A DNA stretch of 64,000 nucleotides from positions 1,860,001 through 1,924,000 of the forward strand of contig NZ_JBDFLX010000001.1 in NCBI RefSeq assembly GCF_047237965.1, given 5' to 3'. The stretch is from Noviherbaspirillum_A sp047237965 (GTDB lineage Bacteria > Pseudomonadota > Gammaproteobacteria > Burkholderiales > Burkholderiaceae_D). Each line of letters begins with the position of its first letter. Position 1 is the first letter of the stretch. Below, one piece after another: positions 53,546-61,333 of this stretch. A model generated the notes under the pieces. It was given only the letters and a program-made list of their open reading frames with translations, had not been told where the DNA came from and ran no database searches. Made by a program: the position numbers and the translations under genes.

Positions 53546-54183
53546 GCACACCCCCGCGCGACGCCGGCATCCCGATGCTGACCGAGGTGATCAACGATGC
53601 GGATATGGAGCTGACCGGCCCGCCCGAACTGGTCGAGCCTCTTTCCGAGGCGGAGCAACGGGCGGCAGGCCTGCTCGATCACGATGCGGCGCAGGCGGCT
53701 GCGCCGCATGGCCTGGCGGTGGAAGAGCCGGCACCGGCACCGGCGTCGCCGGCCGCTGCCGCGCCGGAGCCGAAGCCCGACCTGGCATTGCCGCAACCGC
53801 AACCGCAATTTGCGCCGGCGTATCCGCTTCCGCTCAAGCCTGCCGCCGTGGCGGCGCCCGCAGCGGCCGCCCCGCGGGCCGTTCCCCCGTCCTTCCCGCC
53901 GGCCGCCGAGCCGGCGAGGCCTGACGCCCAGCCGGCCGCCATGGACGACGAGGAATGGCAACGCATGGAACGCCGGGTGCGAGAACGCATCCTGGGTCAG
54001 CTGCTGTCGCGCACCGACGCGATGCTGGAGGAACGCATCCGCGCCAGCCTGACCGGCGTGGTCGAGCAGGCCGTGGAAGGCCTGGCCGCCAGCCTGCGGC
54101 TGAGTCTGCACAAGACGCTGGAAGATGTGGTGTCGCGCGCGGTGGCGCAGGAAATTACCCGTCTGCAATCTTCTAAAAAATAA
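53542..54183 (+). CDS. Unknown Pro/Ala-rich protein translationally coupled to holC
   Basis: Not recognised. The 213-residue product has an acidic N-terminus (MLTEVINDADMELTGPPELV), a long Pro/Ala-rich low-complexity middle (about 55-130), and a conserved-looking helical C-terminus (about 132-213) beginning MDDEEWQRMERRVRERILGQ and containing amphipathic heptads. No signal peptide or transmembrane segment. It overlaps holC by ATGA, so the two are translated together; a link to replication or clamp loading is inference from position only. Confidence 0.75.
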   Translation: MSTPPRDAGIPMLTEVINDADMELTGPPELVEPLSEAEQRAAGLLDHDAAQAAAPHGLAVEEPAPAPASPAAAAPEPKPDLALPQPQPQFAPAYPLPLKPAAVAAPAAAAPRAVPPSFPPAAEPARPDAQPAAMDDEEWQRMERRVRERILGQLLSRTDAMLEERIRASLTGVVEQAVEGLAASLRLSLHKTLEDVVSRAVAQEITRLQSSKK

Positions 54184-54195
54184 AACTTTTTAGCG

Positions 54196-54221
54196 AATTT
54201 TTGTTTTTATAAACAAAAATT
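54196..54221. terminator. AT-rich inverted repeat between the holC-linked ORF and dadA
   Basis: Perfect 11-base arms AATTTTTGTTT (54196-54206) and AAACAAAAATT (54211-54221) with loop TTAT. It sits 12 bases after the upstream stop and may end that transcript; its AT-richness also fits a regulator site for dadA. No GC-rich stem is present, so assignment is uncertain. Confidence 0.4.
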
Positions 54222-54331
54222 GCAGCGCAACGCGGGAAGCACAAAAATTTCCGCCTTGTTTTGTTCGCTCAAAAAAACTGGAATTTCTTACAATTCCGCC
54301 TATCGGATTGCATCGCATCGGGGAGAGCGAA

Positions 54332-55648
54332 ATGGAGGTCATGGTTTTGGGTTCGGGCATTATCGGGACGGCATCGGCGTGGTTTCTGCGCCAGGCCGGT
54401 CATGAAGTCACGGTGATCGAGCGCCAGCCCGGCGCCGCGCAGGAGACCAGCTTCGCCAACGGCTGCCAGATCTCGGTGTCGCATGCCGAACCCTGGGCCA
54501 ATCCGGCCGCGCCGATGAAAGTGCTGAAATGGCTGGGCCGGGAAGATGCGCCGCTGCTGTTCCGGCTACGTCCTGAATGGCTGCAATGGCGCTGGGGCCT
54601 GCAATTCCTGCGCGAATGCACGGCCGCCCGCACCGACCACAACATCCGCCAGATCGTCGCCCTCTGCGAATACAGCCGACAGACGCTGCAGGCAGTGCGC
54701 GCCGAGACCGGCATCGAATATGACCACCTGACCCGCGGCATCCTGCATTTCTATACCGAGCAGCGCGACTTCGACGAGTCGCTGCGCGCCGCCAAACTGA
54801 TGCGCGACCTCGGCTGTCCGCGCCAGTCGATCGATGCCGACGAGGTGGTGCGCATCGAGCCCGCGCTGGCCGCCTCGCGCGACCGCATCGTCGGCGGCGA
54901 CTACACCGCCACCGATGAATCGGGCGATGTCTACAAGTTCACCACCGGCCTGGCTGACCGCGCCGAACAGGCCGGCGTGGCATTCCGCTTCAACACCACG
55001 GTGACCCGGCTGCTGACCGAAGGCGCCGGCGCTTCAGCCCGCATCACCGGCGTGGAAGTGATCGACGAGCATGGCGTGCACCGCACCCTGCGCGCCGACG
55101 CCTATGTGATGGCGATGGGCAGCTTCAGCGAGCAGTTGATGAAGCCGCTGGGCATCGATCTGATGATCTATCCGGGCAAGGGCTACTCGGCCACCTACAA
55201 GGTGACCAACCCCGACGCCGCGCCCACGGTTTCGCTGACCGACGACGGCTACAAGCTGGTGGTGTCGCGCCTGGGCGACCGCCTGCGGGTAGCCGGCACC
55301 TGTGAGCTCAACGGCTATACCCGCGAACTCAACACCACCCGCTGCGAAGCCATCACCCGCCGCACCCGCGAGCTGTTTCCGGATGCCTGCGACTACGACA
55401 ACCCGGCCTACTGGACCGGCCTGCGTCCGCTGACGCCGTCCAACGTGCCCTACGTGGGCAAGAGCCGCTACGGCAACCTGTTCTTGAACACCGGCCACGG
55501 CACGCTGGGCTGGACCATGGGCTGCGGCTCCGGACGGGCCATCGCCGAGATCGTGTCGGGCCGCCAGCCCGAGGTGGACTTCGCCTTCACCGGCATGGAA
55601 CGCCCGCGCGGCGCCGCCTTCCCGGGCAAGCAGGTGGCAAGCGCCTGA
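54332..55648 (+). CDS. dadA: D-amino acid dehydrogenase small subunit type
   Basis: A 438-residue membrane-associated flavoprotein that oxidatively deaminates D-amino acids, classically D-alanine in alanine catabolism. The FAD motif MEVMVLGSGIIGTASAWFLR opens the protein; the family segments TSFANGCQISVSHAEPWANP and GYSATYKVTN are present, with a second nucleotide region near the end (GLRPLTPSNVPYVG, GHGTLGWTMGCGSG). GGGAGAGCGAA precedes the ATG. It is followed by an intrinsic terminator and faces an Lrp/AsnC-family gene that may regulate it. Confidence 0.94.
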   Translation: MEVMVLGSGIIGTASAWFLRQAGHEVTVIERQPGAAQETSFANGCQISVSHAEPWANPAAPMKVLKWLGREDAPLLFRLRPEWLQWRWGLQFLRECTAARTDHNIRQIVALCEYSRQTLQAVRAETGIEYDHLTRGILHFYTEQRDFDESLRAAKLMRDLGCPRQSIDADEVVRIEPALAASRDRIVGGDYTATDESGDVYKFTTGLADRAEQAGVAFRFNTTVTRLLTEGAGASARITGVEVIDEHGVHRTLRADAYVMAMGSFSEQLMKPLGIDLMIYPGKGYSATYKVTNPDAAPTVSLTDDGYKLVVSRLGDRLRVAGTCELNGYTRELNTTRCEAITRRTRELFPDACDYDNPAYWTGLRPLTPSNVPYVGKSRYGNLFLNTGHGTLGWTMGCGSGRAIAEIVSGRQPEVDFAFTGMERPRGAAFPGKQVASA

Positions 55649-55668
55649 CGCATTGCCTTCTGCAGCAG

Positions 55669-55693
55669 GGGCGCCGACAGGGCGCCCTTTTTT
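55669..55693 (+). terminator. Intrinsic terminator of dadA
   Basis: Arms GGGCGCC (55669-55675) and GGCGCCC (55681-55687) with loop GACAG, followed by six T (55688-55693). It runs up to the stop codon of the convergent Lrp-type gene. Confidence 0.85.
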
Positions 55694-56207
55694 ATTTCTG
55701 GCGTTCCGCCCTCACCTGCAGTTCCGCCGCCTTCTCATCGAATGCAATGCGGGTGACGAACTTGGCGCGCTTCATCGGGAAGCGCGACTGGAAATGCCGC
55801 ACATTGCCCGACCCCGAAATGGCGCGGCGCACGAACTGGTAATACGCATCCATGTCCAGCACATGCACCACCAGGAAATAGTCGTAATCCCCGGACACGA
55901 AATAGCATTGCAGCACCTCGGCCTCGCGGTTCATGCGGGCCTCGAACTCCTTCATCTGTTCGTCCGACTGGTTGTTCAGCGACACCTCCAGGAACGCCAT
56001 CATGCCGTAGCCGATGGCGAACGGGTCCACCAGCGCGACGTCGGCGCTGATGATGCCCGCCTCGCGCAGTTCCCGCATGCGGCGCAGGCAGGTCGGCTGC
56101 GACACATGCACCTTGTCGGCCAGTTCCCTGGTCGGAATCTGATTGTCCTTCTGCAGCAGGTTGAGGATCTTGCGGTCGACCTTGTCTAGCGGGCGAAATA
56201 TGGGCAT
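55692..56207 (-). CDS. Lrp/AsnC family transcriptional regulator
   Basis: A 171-residue regulator with an N-terminal helix-turn-helix (about 8-65; LDKVDRKILNLLQKDNQIPT, HVSQPTCLRRMREL) and a C-terminal RAM amino-acid-binding domain (about 75-150; MMAFLEVSLNNQSDEQM, VSGDYDYFLVVHVLDMDAYY). Members bind amino acids and control their metabolism. Facing dadA, it is a candidate regulator of alanine catabolism (DadR-like), though dadR is more often divergent from dadA. Its other neighbour is the livK-like array. Confidence 0.9.
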   Translation of the reverse strand: MPIFRPLDKVDRKILNLLQKDNQIPTRELADKVHVSQPTCLRRMRELREAGIISADVALVDPFAIGYGMMAFLEVSLNNQSDEQMKEFEARMNREAEVLQCYFVSGDYDYFLVVHVLDMDAYYQFVRRAISGSGNVRHFQSRFPMKRAKFVTRIAFDEKAAELQVRAERQK

Positions 56208-56549
56208 GGCGATGTGTGGTTGGGCTGACGGATGCAGGCGCTGCCGCGGTGACGGAAGAAAGACGCGCGTGCAAGTCTAATGCCTGCGCGCGGGTTGCAG
56301 CAACCGTGCGCGACTGCCATCGTCCTGCCGGCATCTTCCGCAGATGCAAGGACACACGGATACGCGACCCGACCGGCGCTTCCACTTGCGCATCGCTATC
56401 GAACAAGGCGCGACCGAAGGTGACGAACCGGGGGCATTGCCACGCAACTGAACGCCAGCGCGAGGTCCGGCCATGCCGGCAGACGATTGCCGGCGCCAGG
56501 CTGCAGCGCAGTGGCAAGGGCCGCCATCTCAATCTTCAGGAGCAAGTCC
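56208..56549. other. 342-base intergenic region, no gene seen
   Basis: It separates the divergent Lrp-type gene from the broken livK-like copy. Short open frames here are shadows with no family resemblance. No convincing promoter hexamers, palindromes or RNA genes were found. The last 20 bases before 56550 (CTTCAGGAGCAAGTCC) resemble the ribosome-site region of the two later copies and so belong to the duplicated unit. Confidence 0.6.
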
Positions 56550-57690
56550 ATGCTGTTTATTCCAAAAAAAGGTCCGGTCGCGGCCGCGATCGCACTTTTC
56601 TGCGGCGCTGCCGTTGCGCAGGAAACCGTGGTCCGCCTGGGCCATGTGGCGCCCATGTCCGACGAGCAGGCCCATTACGGCAGGGACAATGCCAACGGCG
56701 CCCTCCTCGCTGTCGAGGACCTCAATGCCAGGGGCATCGCCATAGGCGGCAAGAAGGTCAGGTTTGAACTGCTCAATGAAGACGATGCCGCCGATCCCAA
56801 GCAGGCCACGGCGGTGGCCTACAAGCTGGTCGACGCCCGGGTCAATGGCGTGATCGGCCACCTGAACTCCGGCACCACCATCCCTGCCTCGCGCATCTAT
56901 CACGACGCCGGCATTCCACAGATAACGGGTTCGGCCACCAATCCCAAATACACCCACCAGGGCTATGGCACCGCATTCCGTCTTGTAGCCAATGATGGTC
57001 AGCTCGGCAGCAGGCTGGGCAGATATGCAATCGACACGCTGCAGGCAAAGAGCATCGCGGTCATCGACGACCGCACCGCTTACGGCCAGGGCGTGGCCAG
57101 CGAGTTCATCAGGGGGTGCCAGGGCAGCCCTGCCCGGCGTGCGGATCAGCCAGGAGTACACCACCGACAAGGCCACCGATTTCACCGCCCTTCTCACCAC
57201 CATCAAGGGCAAGCATCCGGACATCGTCTTCTTTGGCGGCACGGACAACGTCGGCGGCCCCATGCTGCGCCAGATGAAGCAGCTGCGCATCAACGCCAGA
57301 TTCATGGGCAGCGACGCCATCTGCACCACTGGCCTGCCCGAACTGGCGGGCGACGCGCTGATCGACGACCAGGTCATCTGCCTGGAAGCAGGCGTCAGCG
57401 ACGCCAGTGAAAAACGCATGGCGCAGTTCACCGAACGCTACAGGCAGCGCTTCCACACGGACGTGCGGCAGTATGCGCCCTATGTCTACGACGCCGTGAT
57501 GACCATGGCGGCCGCAATGCAAAAGGCCGATTCTGCCGAGCCGGCGTAGTACCTGCCGGAACTGGCCAGGATCAGCTACCACGGCATCACTGGCCCGATC
57601 GCCTTCGATGCCAACGGCGACATCAGGGACCGGGAGCTGGTCCTGTTCACCTACAAGGGCGGCAGGAAGGAAAGGATCGCCGTCCTCAGG
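56550..57690 (+). pseudogene. Broken copy of a livK-like branched-chain amino acid binding protein
   Basis: Homologous along its length to the two following genes. It opens MLFIPKKGPVAAAIALFCGA and continues through RLGHVAPMSDEQAHYGRDNA. One extra G in the G-run at 57112-57116 shifts the frame after ASEFIRG. In the shifted frame the homology resumes (ARAALPGVRISQEYTTDKAT) until an in-frame TAG at 57547-57549, where the sister copies have AAG (AEPAKYLPEL). Homology then goes on (YLPELARISYHGITGP) to about 57690, where the original stop is also lost. Two independent lesions make function very unlikely. The gene keeps a signal-peptide-like start and a ribosome site. Confidence 0.9.
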
Positions 57691-57875
57691 CAAGGCCCGC
57701 TGCCGCACATGCACCTCGTCCAGCCAGTTTCCCGGTCCACGTTTCGCGTTGCCGTACGGACGGGAGCGCTTTGCGCCTGGCCGGCTCGGGCGAAACCGGG
57801 ACGGCGAAGACGGCGCAGCGCCGGACCTGGCCATAGCAGCAATCATCGAAGATCGCAAACCAAAGGAGGAAATCC

Positions 57876-59021
57876 ATGCAATCCATTTCACGAATGCTTC
57901 CCGTCGCAGCCGCCATTGCCCTGCTCGCCGGTTCAACTTTTGCACAGGAGGCGGCCATCCGGCTTGGCCATGCAGGACCGCTGTCCGGGGGAGAGGCGCA
58001 CCTGGGCCGGGACACTGCCAACGGCGCTATCCTGGCTGTGGAAGACCTCAATGCCCGCGGCATCGCCATCGGCGGCAGGAAAGCCAGGTTTGTGCTGTTG
58101 AATGAAGACGACGCCGCCGATCCCAGGCAGGGTACCGCGGTGGCGCAGAAGCTGGCCGACGCCAGGGTCAACGGCGTGATCGGCCATATGGACTCCGGCA
58201 CCACCATCCCCGCCTCGCGCATCTATCACGACGCCGGCATCCCGCAGATCTCGCCCTCGGCCACCAATCCCAAGTACACCCGCCAGGGTTACAAGACCGC
58301 TTTCGTCATGGTCGCCAATGATGCGCATCTTGGCGGCACGCTGGGCAGGTATGCGGTCGAGACCATGAAGGCCAGGAACATTGCCGTCATCGACGACCGT
58401 ACGGCCTACGGCCAGGGCCTGGCCAGCGAGTTCGTCAAGGCCGCCAGGGCAGCGCTGCCGGGTGTGCAGATCACCCAGCAGTACACCACCGACAAGGCCA
58501 CCGACTTCCAGGCCATCCTGACTGCCATCAAGGGCAAGAAGCCGGACATCGTCTTCTTCGGCGGTTCGGACAATGTCGGCGGCCCGATGCTGCGGCAGAT
58601 GAAGCAGTTGGGCATCGATGCCAGGTTCATGGGCGGCGACGGGATCTGCACCACCGAACTGCCCAGGCTGGCCGGCGACGGCCTCCTCGACAACCAGATG
58701 GTTTGCGCAGCAAATGGCGGCATCACCGGCGACAGGGAAAAGGACATGGCCCGGTTCATCGAACGCTACAGGAAGCGCTTCAGCATGGATGTTCTGGCCT
58801 ACGCGCCCTTTGCCTACGATGCGGTAATGACCATGGCGGCTGCGATGCAAAAGGCCGATTCGGCCGAGCCGGCGAAGTACCTGCCCGAACTGGCCAGCAT
58901 CCGCCACGAGGGCGTGACCGGCCCGATCGCCTTCGACGCCAGGGGCGACATCAAGGACGGCATGGTGACCCTGTTTACTTTCAGGGGCGGCAGGAAGGAG
59001 AGGATCGCCGTCGTCAAATAG
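57876..59021 (+). CDS. Branched-chain amino acid ABC transporter substrate-binding protein, middle copy
   Basis: An intact 381-residue periplasmic-binding protein of the LivK family, which captures Leu/Ile/Val or related ligands for a Liv-type ABC transporter. The signal peptide is residues 1-23 (LPVAAAIALLAGSTFA), then AIRLGHAGPLSGGEAHLGRD, SGTTIPASRIYHDAGIPQIS, and DDRTAYGQGLASEF. AAAGGAGGAAATCC precedes the ATG. It differs from the third copy mainly by Lys-to-Arg changes, most written as AGG codons: by hand count 18 Lys and 27 Arg here against 35 Lys and 8 Arg in the third copy. No permease or ATPase gene is in the window. Confidence 0.92.
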   Translation: MQSISRMLPVAAAIALLAGSTFAQEAAIRLGHAGPLSGGEAHLGRDTANGAILAVEDLNARGIAIGGRKARFVLLNEDDAADPRQGTAVAQKLADARVNGVIGHMDSGTTIPASRIYHDAGIPQISPSATNPKYTRQGYKTAFVMVANDAHLGGTLGRYAVETMKARNIAVIDDRTAYGQGLASEFVKAARAALPGVQITQQYTTDKATDFQAILTAIKGKKPDIVFFGGSDNVGGPMLRQMKQLGIDARFMGGDGICTTELPRLAGDGLLDNQMVCAANGGITGDREKDMARFIERYRKRFSMDVLAYAPFAYDAVMTMAAAMQKADSAEPAKYLPELASIRHEGVTGPIAFDARGDIKDGMVTLFTFRGGRKERIAVVK

Positions 59022-59040
59022 CCCTGCTGCAGACGAACAA

Positions 59041-59063
59041 AACGCCGGCTCGCAGCCGGCGTT
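59041..59063 (+). terminator. Decayed terminator hairpin after the middle livK-like copy
   Basis: Perfect 10-base arms AACGCCGGCT (59041-59050) and AGCCGGCGTT (59054-59063) match the hairpin after the third copy, but the T-run is interrupted (GTTGTCG). The duplicated unit therefore probably included gene and terminator. Confidence 0.6.
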
Positions 59064-59295
59064 GTCGCATGTGGCAAGCCATTCTTGCCGGAAAGGCATC
59101 CGTTTCGCTGCAGCATCTTGGGCAACCTTCCATGCCTTCGTTTCCGGCGCGGCCCGGCCGGCAATTCAGTCATTCAGAAAATCAGCAGAAACCTGCATAA
59201 TGACGCGGCACCAGGATACCGCCGGAGACACTCGCGACCGCCCAACTCCGGCATTGCGGCAACCATTGAAGACTTCAATCCTCAGGAGGAAATTC

Positions 59296-60441
59296 ATGCA
59301 GTTCATTCCAAAAATGCTTCCCGTCGCAGCCGCCATCGCCCTGCTCTCCGGTTCGGCGCTTGCACAGGAAACCGTGGTTCGCCTGGGCCATGTGGCGCCC
59401 ATGTCGGGCGGACAGGCGCACTATGGCCGCGACAATGCCAACGGCGCCATCCTGGCTGTCGAGGACCTGAATGCGAAGGGCATCACCATCGGCGGCAAGA
59501 AGGTCAAGTTTGAACTGGTCAATGAAGACGACGCCGCCGATCCCAAGCAGGGAACCGCGGTGGCGCAGAAGCTGGTCGACGCCAAGGTCAATGGCGTGAT
59601 CGGCCACCTGAACTCCGGCACCACCATCCCCGCCTCGCGCATCTATCACGACGCCGGCATCCCGCAGATCTCGCCCTCGGCCACCAATCCGCAGTACACC
59701 AAGCAGGGTTACAAGACCGCCTTCCGCGTGGTGGCCAATGACGGCCAGCTCGGCGGCACGCTGGGCAAGTATGCGATCGAAACGCTGAAGGCCAAGAACA
59801 TCGCTGTCATCGACGACCGCACCGCTTACGGCCAGGGCGTGGCCAGCGAGTTCGTCAAGGGCGCCAAGGCAGCCCTGCCCGGCGTGCAGATCACCCAGCA
59901 ATACACGACCGACAAGGCGACCGACTTCAACGCCATCCTCACCGCCATCAAGGGCAAGAATCCCGACATCGTCTTCTTCGGCGGCATGGACAACGTGGGC
60001 GGCCCGATGCTGCGCCAGATGAAGCAGCTGGGCATCAACGCCAAGTTCATGGGCGGCGACGGCATCTGCACCACCGAGCTGCCCAAGCTGGCCGGCGATG
60101 GCCTCAGCGACAACCAGGTGGTCTGCGCCGAAGCCGGCGGCGTCACCGGCCCCAAAGAAAAGGACATGGCGCAGTTCATCGAACGCTACAAGAAGCGCTT
60201 CAACATCGATGTGCAGCTGTATGCGCCGTATGTCTACGATGCGGTGATGACCATGGCCACCGCAATGCAGAAGGCCAATTCGGCCGAGCCGGCGAAGTAT
60301 CTGCCTGAACTGGCCAAGATCAGCTATGACGGCGTCACCGGCCCGATCACTTTCGACAGCAAGGGCGACATCAAGGAAGGCACGCTGACCCTGTTCACCT
60401 TCAAGGGCGGCAAGAAGGAGAAGATCGCCGTCGTCAAGTAA
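59296..60441 (+). CDS. Branched-chain amino acid ABC transporter substrate-binding protein, third copy
   Basis: An intact 381-residue LivK-family binding protein. Signal peptide residues 1-24 (MLPVAAAIALLSGSALAQ), mature start ETVVRLGHVAPMSGGQAHYG. Ligand-binding loops NSGTTIPASRIYHDAG and VIDDRTAYGQG are conserved. CAGGAGGAAATTC before the ATG is an excellent ribosome site; the frame is open further upstream but not protein-like. It is Lys-rich, as usual for the family in this order, and is followed by a strong bidirectional terminator, so it is probably the ancestral, functional copy. Confidence 0.94.
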   Translation: MQFIPKMLPVAAAIALLSGSALAQETVVRLGHVAPMSGGQAHYGRDNANGAILAVEDLNAKGITIGGKKVKFELVNEDDAADPKQGTAVAQKLVDAKVNGVIGHLNSGTTIPASRIYHDAGIPQISPSATNPQYTKQGYKTAFRVVANDGQLGGTLGKYAIETLKAKNIAVIDDRTAYGQGVASEFVKGAKAALPGVQITQQYTTDKATDFNAILTAIKGKNPDIVFFGGMDNVGGPMLRQMKQLGINAKFMGGDGICTTELPKLAGDGLSDNQVVCAEAGGVTGPKEKDMAQFIERYKKRFNIDVQLYAPYVYDAVMTMATAMQKANSAEPAKYLPELAKISYDGVTGPITFDSKGDIKEGTLTLFTFKGGKKEKIAVVK

Positions 60442-60470
60442 GGCGCAACGCGGCAACGCTTCCCCAAATG

Positions 60471-60499
60471 AAAAACGCCGGCTGCAAGCCGGCGTTTTT
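60471..60499. terminator. Bidirectional intrinsic terminator
   Basis: AAAAACGCCGGC (60471-60482), loop TGCAA, and GCCGGCGTTTTT (60488-60499) form a symmetric hairpin with A- and T-runs on both sides. It serves the third livK-like gene on plus and the cytochrome c gene on minus. Confidence 0.92.
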
Positions 60500-60516
60500 C
60501 CATGATTCCCCGGCGC

Positions 60517-60825
60517 TTATTTCTGCGCCAGAATCCACTTCACCAGGGTATGCGCCTCAGCCTCGGTCACCTGGGTGTTGGCCGGCATGGGCACTGGACC
60601 CCAGACGCCGCCGCCGCCCTTGATGACCTTCTGAACCAGCTTGTCCTCGGCATCCTTCTGGCCGGCGTATTTGGCGGCCACGTCCTTGAAGGCCGGACCA
60701 ACCACCTTGTTAGCCACCGCATGGCAGGCCATGCAATTCTTTGCCTTCGCCAGGTCGGCATTTGCCATGGCGGCATTCGATGCCAGTGCGCTGGCGGCAA
60801 GGCCGATGAACAACAGAGCTTTCAT
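60517..60825 (-). CDS. Class I c-type cytochrome (c551/c552 type), periplasmic
   Basis: A 102-residue cytochrome with signal peptide (MKALLFIGLAASALASNAAM) and a single heme site CMACH at residues 31-35. The methionine ligand lies in the PVPMPAN motif, as in c551/c552 proteins. It is an electron carrier to terminal oxidases or denitrification enzymes. AGGAGAATCGA precedes the ATG. A single isolated gene with its own terminator, so the partner is not shown by context. Confidence 0.93.
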   Translation of the reverse strand: MKALLFIGLAASALASNAAMANADLAKAKNCMACHAVANKVVGPAFKDVAAKYAGQKDAEDKLVQKVIKGGGGVWGPVPMPANTQVTEAEAHTLVKWILAQK

Positions 60826-60942
60826 TCGATTCTCCTGGGTATCCATATGGGTTATTGTTGCGGGGCTACATTATCACATGACCCATTACCGACTTGTTGA
60901 CCGTTACAGGGTTTAACAATATCCTGCCGCAAAGGAGTTTCC

Positions 60943-61164
60943 ATGCTGTTGATCGTTCTCATTGCGGCCCTTGGCCTGCTGCGTTTTTTTGAAATCGGCC
61001 CGCTTGCCGATTTGTCATGGTGGTGGATCGTCGCCCTGTTCGTCGTCGCCTTTCTCTGGTTTGAATACCTCGAAAAGATGCTGGGCCTGGACAAGCGCCG
61101 CGCCCATGACCAGTCGGATGAAGCCAGGCGCAAGCGGGTCGATTCCACCTTCAGGAAAAAGTGA
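60943..61164 (+). CDS. Small Trp-rich membrane protein
   Basis: A 73-residue protein of the small Trp-rich family found in Burkholderiales. Two hydrophobic segments (LLIVLIAALGLLRFF and DLSWWWIVALFVVAFLWFEY) are followed by a charged cytosolic tail (KRRAHDQSDEARRKRVDSTF). Function is unknown. AAAGGAGTTTCC precedes the ATG. Confidence 0.85.
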   Translation: MLLIVLIAALGLLRFFEIGPLADLSWWWIVALFVVAFLWFEYLEKMLGLDKRRAHDQSDEARRKRVDSTFRKK

Positions 61165-61256
61165 GCCGCGGGTGCAATGCCCGGAGCGTCGGTATCCAGC
61201 ATCAGCCAACAACGCGCCTACCTGCAGGCACACGACAGTTCAGCTCCCATGCGCAA

Positions 61257-61298
61257 TAAAAAACCGCTTCCTGCGCCACAGGCGCATGGAAAGCGGTT
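61257..61298 (-). terminator. Intrinsic terminator of ilvD
   Basis: Outer arms AACCGCTT/AAGCGGTT (61262-61269, 61291-61298) and inner arms TGCGCC/GGCGCA (61272-61277, 61281-61286) form a long hairpin, followed on the minus strand by a T-rich tract (61256-61261). Confidence 0.85.
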
Positions 61299-61333
61299 TT
61301 GATTGATGCCGGAAACTTCCCGGCAATGCGGCA

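Noticed and set aside
57608..58105. Small frames between the first and second livK-like copies as a separate gene
   Set aside because: They are out-of-frame readings of the degraded 3' end of copy one and the start of copy two.
56550..60441. The livK array as a diversity-generating retroelement target or phase-variable cassette
   Set aside because: There is no reverse transcriptase, template repeat or recombinase in the window, and the changes are spread over the whole gene and mostly one type of substitution.
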